This document shows positions 57,906 through 64,000 of a DNA stretch of 64,000 nt, piece after piece (positions within the stretch are counted from its first letter, which is position 1; the number at the start of each line of letters is the position of its first letter). The DNA is from Mantis religiosa (lineage: Eukaryota > Arthropoda > Insecta > Mantodea > Mantidae). The notes beneath the pieces were generated by a model, which was not told the origin of the DNA, ran no database searches, and saw only the letters and a list, made by a program, of their open reading frames with translations. The stretch is from contig JAUKNK010000147.1 in the NCBI GenBank assembly GCA_030765055.1, positions 3,006,001-3,070,000 on the forward strand, in the 5' to 3' direction. Made by a program: the position numbers and the translations under genes.

Positions 57906-58310
57906 GTCACAATCGACTGTATTAGCTACTCTCTGGTGAGTCATGTAGTAGATTTGACGTCACTCCCTCCCCTCCTTTATGTCTAGATGAATAATCTTTA
58001 AGCGATAGACGCTCTCTCTGACATTGGCTCTCCGATGATCAGCATGTAGTGGTAGGCAGCTCCAATTCTGGACAGGTAAACGACCGTTATGGCCGCCTAT
58101 GTAAATCTGCTTGTTGTAGTAAATATTCTTATTAAGTGAATTCCACTTTTAGTTAGCTTTACCCTACCTTTTCACCAATGAACCTTTATAAAAGGGATCC
58201 CAACCTCTCGCTAAATCATGAAGTTCTGCTCTGAGTGTTTGCTCCAGTGATCGACCTGACCACGTGTTCGTTAATTATTCAATAAGTAGGAAATGGCCGT
58301 CACAATATTA

Positions 58311-59580
58311 GGCAATGTTCTGTGCCAATCACACAGGCCAATCACTACCAGATGGAGACTTGGGATAAAACATGTCCTAGGAGGAGTATATTAAGCAATG
58401 TTCAGTGCCAATCACACAGGCCAATCACTACTAGTTGGAGACTTGGGATAAAACGTGCACTAGGAGGAGTATATTAAGCAATGTTCTGTGCCAATCACAC
58501 AGGCCAATCACTACTAGCTGGAGACTTGGGATAAAACGTGCACTAGGAGGAGTATATTAAGCGATGTTCTGTGCCAATCACACAGGCCAATCACTACTAG
58601 TTGGAGACTTGGGATAAAACGTGTACTAGGAGGAGTATATTAAGCAATGTTCAGTGCCAATCACACAGGCCAATCACTAGCTGGAGACTTGGGATAAAAC
58701 GTGCACTAGCAGGAGTATATTAAGCGATGTTCTTTACCAATCACACAGGCCAATCACTACTAGTTGGAGACTTGGGATAAAACGTGTACTAGGAGGAGTA
58801 TATTAAGCAATGTTCAGTGCCAATCACACAGGCCAATCACTAGCTGGAGACTTGGGATAAAACGTGCACTAGGAGGAGTATATTAAGCAATGTTCAGTGC
58901 CAATCACACAGGCCAATCACTAGCTGGAGACTTGGGATAAAACGTGTACTAGGAGGAGTATATTAAGCAATGTTCAGTGCCAATCACACAGGCCAATCAC
59001 TACTAGTTGGAGACGGGATAAAACGTGTACTAGAAGGAGTATATTAGGCAATGTTCATTGCCAATCACACAGGCCAATCACTAGCTGGAGACTTGGGATA
59101 AAACGTGCACTAGGAGGAGTATATTAAGCAATGTTCTGTGCCAATCACACAGGCCAATCACTACAAGTTGGAGACTTGGGATAAAACGTGTACTAGGAGG
59201 AGTATGTTAAGCAATGTTCTGTGCCAATCACACAGGCCCATCACTAGCTGGAGACTTGGGATAAAACGTGCACTAGGAGGAGTATATTAAGCAATGTTCC
59301 GTGCCAATCACACAGGCCAATCACTAGCTGGAGACTTGGGAAAAAACGTGCACTAGAAAGGAGTATATTAAGCAATGTTCTCTGCCAATCACACAGGCCA
59401 ATCACTACTAGTTGGAGACGGGATAAAACGTGTACTAGGAGGAGTATATTAGGCAATGTTCGTGCCAATCACACAGGCGAATCACTACTAGTTGGAGACT
59501 TTGGATAAAACGTGTACTAGGAGGAGTATATTAAGCGATGTGCTGTGCCCATCACACAGGCTAATCACTAATAGTTGGAA
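58311..59580 (+). repeat. Minisatellite array, 16 units of 80-83 bp
   Basis: Units start at about 58311, 58395, 58478, 58561, 58644, 58724, 58807, 58887, 58967, 59048, 59128, 59211, 59291, 59372, 59453 and 59535. Each reads GCAATGTTCTGTGCCAATCA, CACAGGCCAATCACTA, then TTGGAGACTTGGGATAAAAC and GTGTACTAGGAGGAGTATAT. Two length forms occur, with CACTACTAGTTGG (83 bp) or CACTAGCTGG (80 bp). Each unit holds two CCAAT motifs 15 bp apart. The minus-strand open frame 59244-59468 is simply translated repeat. Confidence 0.97.
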
Positions 59581-59864
59581 TATATGGATTTATTTTCTTT
59601 GTTTTGTCTTCGTATGTAGGTAATACTGGGAACGTGACATAGCAAAAGGAAAATATAGTAAGCAAAATTTCCCTAACGTAGTTGGTTTTCACTGAGGATG
59701 AACACAAAATGCCTTCGAAATCGATTTGAAAAAGAAGAAAGAAGTTTTAACATCAACTTCTTAAGATAAGTGTAGCACAATGGTAGGTCAAAGTATAAAA
59801 TCTAAAAACCGTAAAAAGGTTAAAATGCCTAAATGGCTGGTAATTAAATCATAAAATGGACATT
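59581..59864. other. Probable LINE 3' flank, minus strand
   Basis: A T/A-rich stretch downstream (minus sense) of the LINE stop at 59865. No terminal motif was identified. Confidence 0.4.
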
Positions 59865-60300
59865 TTAAAGGAATTTTAAAACTGTGGCCACAGCTTGCTC
59901 GTCGTCCGCTATGATCTCTTCCAAGCTGGCAGGCAACTGGAGAGACATGCGAAGACGTGATAGGCTAACACATTCTAGCAGGACATGCCTGACCGAAAGG
60001 GCTGCATCACAAAGCGGATAGACTGGAACAGGGCTTCGACTTAATAAAAATGAATGAGTAAAAAGGCAGTGGCCAACGCGCAACCGAACCAAACGTACCT
60101 CTTCCTGGCAGGATGCACGGCAGGTGGTTCTCCACGGCACCGGAAGATCTTTTATGTCACGGAGCTGAATTCTGTTCAGAGCACACCACTCGTCGTACCA
60201 TGAGCGCAGCACGGCTTTCCGTAACATGCTGCCAAAGTCTTCTGCGGCTACAAACGGTATGGTGACCTGCAGCTGTGTGGTGGCTATCTTGGCTGCTGAG
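59865..60300 (-). pseudogene. LINE ORF2 C-terminus (family R, copy 3)
   Basis: The minus strand reads DSAAKIATTQLQVTIPFVAAE, i.e. the end of RNase H plus linker, then MLRKAVLRSWYDEW, VRLVRLRVGHCLFTHSFLLS and PLCDAALSVRHVLLEC. It stops at 59865. It matches DSAALTATTQPSVRIPFVTAE and CPLCNEALTVGHGLLEC of copy 1, proving one family. One zinc-binding Cys is Tyr here (VYPLC). The frame is open for 140 codons, so this is the least-decayed copy of the tail. Beginning beyond 60300 is lost. Confidence 0.85.
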
Positions 60301-61082
60301 TCCCTACAGACTACTGACTGACAGGACCCTACAGGCTACTAACAGCTTTAATATAAGCAGATTTAATTATATTATTATGATGTGCCAAACCCAGAAATAA
60401 TGTGTGGAAACATATTATCTGCTTAGAAATGCAGAGAAACAGTTTCCATGTGCTGAGGCTCTAAGAGAAAATATAGAAATGGCAGAGCAAGTGGTTTATT
60501 TTTTTAAACTAATGGAACAGATTTTCCTGGAATGCAGTGCATTAGGAAGGTAACAGTCAAGTAGTCAGCCAGAGTTGGAATCTAATTTTCAGACACCTCC
60601 GAAGTAGGTACAGAAAACCCATAAAAGTCAGGAGAGTGCAAAAAATGTAACTAGAGAGTTGATTACAGGACACGGTGAACGAATCTTTCAGTAGTGTTAT
60701 TCAGTGTTATTAAAAGTGTATTATTCCACAATCGGCTAAACCTGGAAGTAATTTCACTTATGGACGTTATCATTAAACCCTCCACTTCAAGTGAAAATGT
60801 CTAAATGAAGTGTAAATTTTCTTTGAAGATAAGTGAAGATTCTGTTAAAAATAATTATATTTGTGTAGTATTTGTTGTTTCACTGCAACTAGCTGTACTT
60901 TTTACGTAATTATTAGTTTTTAATTTGAAGTATTCTGTTTAGTTACTTTCACCTTTAAGTTACTAGGGACAACTTTGCTTAAAATATTAATGCGTTTAAT
61001 TTAAATATTAAGATACTAAATCTGAAATTAAACTATGTTTAATACTTCAGAAGAAAAAGAGCCAGTGCGGTTCGACACCCTC
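60301..61082. other. Unassigned DNA
   Basis: At 60505-60560 (QIFLECSALGR) there is a possible LINE C-terminal scrap on the plus strand. The rest is A+T-rich without a gene. Confidence 0.35.
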
Positions 61083-62430
61083 GACTAACTCTCGCCGAAG
61101 ACTGCGAGGAGTTAACATCACCTCCTAAAAGCCTCGCAGCAGTATGGGCAAACAGAGCACCGCAGCACGGAGAAAGACCAGCCAGACACCAAAGTCGCTG
61201 CAGCCATCACCTGCCACCTCTCGGAAGCTGACTCCCGCCACGCTGCCAATACCGTTAACCCAGAATGTTTAGAAAAACATGAAGAAATATTTCATTATAA
61301 GGGGGCAGAACCAAATTTTGCATTGGATAATTTATCTGTTGAAGATGGTGATCAAGCTCAAACTAGCACATTCCATGGAAAGTTTGATAGAGTATTTTGC
61401 AAAGTAAATGACGGTTCTTCTTTTAGCAGCATAGAAAAGCATTCAAATCAATCCTCCGCAGACATCACTAATAATGTTACTGTTGTCAACAGTTATTATT
61501 CAAATAATGCTCAATCAAAAAGGTCAGAGCACAAAAGTACATTTACTAATTCTCTTCAAATTGTAATTGGATCTGTTTGTTCATGTGATCCAAAGTAAGA
61601 TGATCTACTAATGGGAGCTCCTAAAGAAAAATCATGTAGTCAATATATTAAGGATTCTTCTCTTTTAATTACTCAGCAAGAATGTGAAAATCCTTTCAGT
61701 TTTGAAAGATGGAGCCCATTGTCACCCTCAAGTCCAAATTCCTAAAAAAGCATGGATGATTTCCTTCTATGTGGCAGCGTTGCTAACACAGCACTAACTT
61801 CTGATTCCATGACAAATGTAACCAAGATCTCAGTTTATTCCTTAGACTTCAGTTATGGAGATACAGAAGACTCTGTACCCAGCAGTTCCATTTCTACCTC
61901 AGGAGGGAGCTCAGATAGTATGCCATCTGGCATGGATGATGCAGATCGTTATTGTTATTATTATAGAGGAGAAGGAGCTGCCCGCATCGCTTACCGGCAA
62001 ATTTTGCGCCAAAGCCTCTCTTAAGAGGCCCACCACACCACTTCTTCAGGCTCCAAACTCAACATGGCCACACCTGGCGCCTGGACCCTCAATTCCACTG
62101 CAGCCAGCCACTAGGACTATGCCACCGGAATGAGATACAAGACATTTTCCTATACCCTCTTCCACAACCACCAAATACAGGAAGAAAACAAAAACGACAC
62201 ACGACCTGCTCTTTTAATTTCATGTGCTGTGCATATATGATAAAGTGTTATTTGGTTTATGATTATAATATAATATGCTTGTTAATATTTAAATGTAACT
62301 GATATAGGACTCTAATTGAACGAGTTACTAACACACGTTTCAAGTGATGTAAAATTACTCTTGCTCGCAACTATAAGTACCATAATGTACTTGGATACAA
62401 TAAAGTTTATCGACAACTAAAAAAGAAAAA
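61083..62430 (+). pseudogene. Degenerate ~300-codon frame with poly(A)-like end, unidentified
   Basis: One frame runs from about 61143 (YGQTEHRSTEKDQPD) through 61263 (ECLEKHEEIFHYKGAEPNF) to 62022, broken by only two TAA stops (61596, 61732). It includes NPFSFERWSPLSPSSPNS, KISVYSLDFSYGDTEDSV and DRYCYYYRGEGAARIAY. Composition is Ser/Asp-rich with no domain I recognise. An AATAAA at 62399 is followed about 17 bases later by AAAAAAGAAAAA, as in a processed pseudogene or retroelement ORF1. No target duplication was found. Function unknown. Confidence 0.4.
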
Positions 62431-62671
62431 TATTAGGGGAAGCAAAACCCCAGTGCAAACTCCAAATAGTTCTCATGTATCGGCAGGTGTTTTGGAACGC
62501 CTTCTGATGAAGCAGGATCAGTGAAATGACGAACTAGGGACACTATTTCGAACTAGTTTCATTATTAAGTACCGAAGCTCTCATTTTTATTACCAGTTTT
62601 AGTATCATTATTATCTTTATTTATTATTTAAAGTCTTTATTATAATTCTTTATTATCACTTTACTATTCCG

Positions 62672-62856
62672 TCCATTACCTACTCTGAAAATTGTGCTAA
62701 TTTTATTGGATCTTCCAATACCTTAAAATGCCTAAATCTCCTAGAACTTCAACAACAGTCTAGGTTCCAAGATATAGAGTGGAAGTTCAATCCCCCTAAA
62801 ACCAGTTGGTGGGGAAGATGGTGGGAGCGGCTGGTAGCTGAATTGTCTTCGGCCAA
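62672..62856 (+). pseudogene. BEL/Pao integrase fragment
   Basis: The frame reads YSENCANFIGSSNTLKCLNL, corresponding to the SDNGTNFVGA-type catalytic Asp block (Asp changed to Glu). After about 40 residues comes EWKFNPPKTSWWGRWWERLVA, the glutamate block typical of BEL/Pao integrases. The fragment ends at about 62856, where Jockey sequence begins. Both are on the same strand with no separating sequence recognised. Confidence 0.65.
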
Positions 62857-64000
62857 TTAGTCTTCTCCCAGCCATCAGTAAGCTGTTTAAAGAAGTTCTC
62901 CAACTGCGTCTACAAGCCCTGCTGGACCGTCATCATGTGCTACGACTAGAGCAATTTGGATTCCGGCGTCATCACTCAACAACTCACCAGCTTCTCCGAA
63001 TAGTGGAAGAAGTGGTCAGAGCTTTCAACAATTGTCACTACGTTGCGGCCCTATTCCTTGATATTTCCAAAGCCTTCTACTTTATATGGCATGAGAGACT
63101 CCTTCATCGCCCAATGCACTACGACATTCTTTCCTACTTATTCCATCTAATCCACAGCTACCTAAAAAGCAGAACCTTCATCGTTGCTAGGGACGACATC
63201 ATCTCTCAACGTTATGCCATCAACGCAGGTGTACCCCAGGGCAGTGTCCTGGGTCCCCTGTTATTCCTTGTGTACATCAACACTCTTCCTAGCTATAGAG
63301 GCTGCAACTTATATATGTTTGCGAGTTTGAGTGTGAGTGAGTGTGTGGTGTTTTAGGGCCCGTCGATAAGGTCATTTGGGCCCGTATATATACAGCTCTG
63401 ATGGCCACTTCTAAACATCATACATATGCGGCGAAACGGGCACAGTTATATGCTGATATGCTGTCCACTTGGTTTATCACCTGGCGTCTAAAGGTAAACG
63501 CTACCAAGTCCCAGGCTGTTACTTTTACCAGGCGAAATATTCAAGATGTCCCTAATCTCCGGCTAGCAGGAGAAGAGGTACCATGGTCCAACACAGTAAC
63601 TTATCTAGGGGTCACCCTAGATATGGGGCTAACATGGAATGCCCACATCACAGCACTGGAAAACAAAGTCAGCAGAAAGATGACAACGTTGTACGCACTA
63701 TATAACAGAAAGTCAACAATGGTGCTGAGGAACAAGATCCTCCTCTACAAGCAGCTTCTGCGACCTGCATTAACATATGTCTGCCAAGTCTGGGGAGATC
63801 CCGCAAGAACACACCTCCACAAGTTAAAGGTACTACAAAACCGCTATCTTCGCACAGCAACCCATGCCCACTGGTACATTCCCGACGACAATATTCACTC
63901 CAACCTCCGAATTTTCTAAACTCATAGACCTCATCGTACGCATTTCTAAAAGCTTCTATGCTAAACTTCCATCAACTACGATAACATTTTTTAAACATCA
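62857..64000 (+). pseudogene. Jockey-type LINE reverse transcriptase (copy 3), runs off the window
   Basis: LLPAISKLFKEVLQLRLQ opens the RT. Then EQFGFRRHHSTTHQLLRIVE, YVAALFLDISKAFYFIWHE (first catalytic Asp), INAGVPQGSVLGPLLFLVYI, and NLYMFA, where the FADD box should follow. A foreign ~62-bp LINE end interrupts here, and TALMATSKHHTYAAKRAQL resumes. WRLKVNATKSQAVTFTRR, TYLGVTLDMGLTWNAHI and LLYKQLLRPALTYVCQVWG complete the thumb and connection. A frame change occurs near 63890, and the C-terminus continues past 64000. It is the best-preserved Jockey copy here but is inactivated by the insertion. Confidence 0.9.
63323..63384 (-). mobile_element. Minimal LINE 3'-end insertion in the RT catalytic box
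   Basis: The minus strand reads CGGGCCCAAATGACCTTATC, GACGGGCCCTAAAACACC, then an ACAC/CACT-like tail. It lies between the codons for LYMFA and TALMATS, exactly where the catalytic Asp pair should be. TATATAT on both sides may be a short target duplication. Confidence 0.8.

Noticed and set aside
59244..59468. Minus-strand 74-codon frame with repeated LLNILLLVHVLS segments, looking like a hydrophobic repeat protein
   Set aside because: It is translated minisatellite; units with a length not divisible by three (80 and 83 bp) break it, so it cannot be maintained as a gene.

Overview
This looks like a piece of a large, A+T-rich, repeat-laden insect genome. No intact host gene was found. Almost every recognisable sequence is a transposable element (TE) or TE relic. 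The mix is typical of arthropods: mariner/Tc1 transposons with TA target sites, Penelope-like elements (PLEs) with GIY-YIG endonucleases, Jockey-type and RNase H-bearing LINEs, tRNA-derived SINEs, and a Ty3/gypsy retrotransposon primed by tRNA-Lys. The SINE body and LINE repertoire suggest a hemimetabolous insect such as a cockroach, termite or stick insect. That placement is an inference from pattern memory, not a demonstration. Most short open frames are chance products or antisense shadows.

Layout: 0-13.4 kb holds a SINE inside a PLE relic, a putative LTR, two mariner relics, an RTE-like repeat ending in (GAT)n, a tail-to-tail SINE pair, a CpG-rich unknown block, an RNase H LINE and two related PLE 3' ends. 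From 13.4 to 32.5 kb lie two Jockey RT relics (minus strand), a third PLE relic, another LINE 3' end and at least seven mariner-family relics of several lineages. Between 32.55 and 41.25 kb is one complete 8.7-kb gypsy element on the minus strand: 941-bp LTRs, AATT target duplication, tRNA-Lys primer site, gag with an unusual 11-residue-repeat coiled coil, then protease, RT, RNase H and integrase broken by several frame lesions. From 41.3 to 47.6 kb is mostly unassigned A+T-rich DNA with a few repeats. A 3.26-kb inverted-repeat (foldback-like) structure with about 1.2-kb arms occupies 47.64-50.90 kb. Two more RNase H LINEs and a SINE follow to 54.3 kb. A minisatellite of sixteen 80-83-bp units, each with paired CCAAT motifs, fills 58.3-59.6 kb. 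The window ends with a LINE fragment, an unidentified degenerate ~300-codon frame with a poly(A)-like end, a BEL/Pao integrase scrap, and a Jockey RT running off the edge.

The main connecting observation is that one LINE family ends in a compact GGGCCC-bounded motif followed by (CACT)n. Tiny copies of just this end are scattered through the window. One is a 54-bp insertion with a 21-bp target duplication inside a mariner. Another has grown into a CACT microsatellite. A third sits in the catalytic box of a Jockey reverse transcriptase. The most novel candidates are the foldback structure, these minimal LINE insertions, the CCAAT minisatellite and the gypsy Gag coiled coil. All similarity statements are by eye; no database search was possible.
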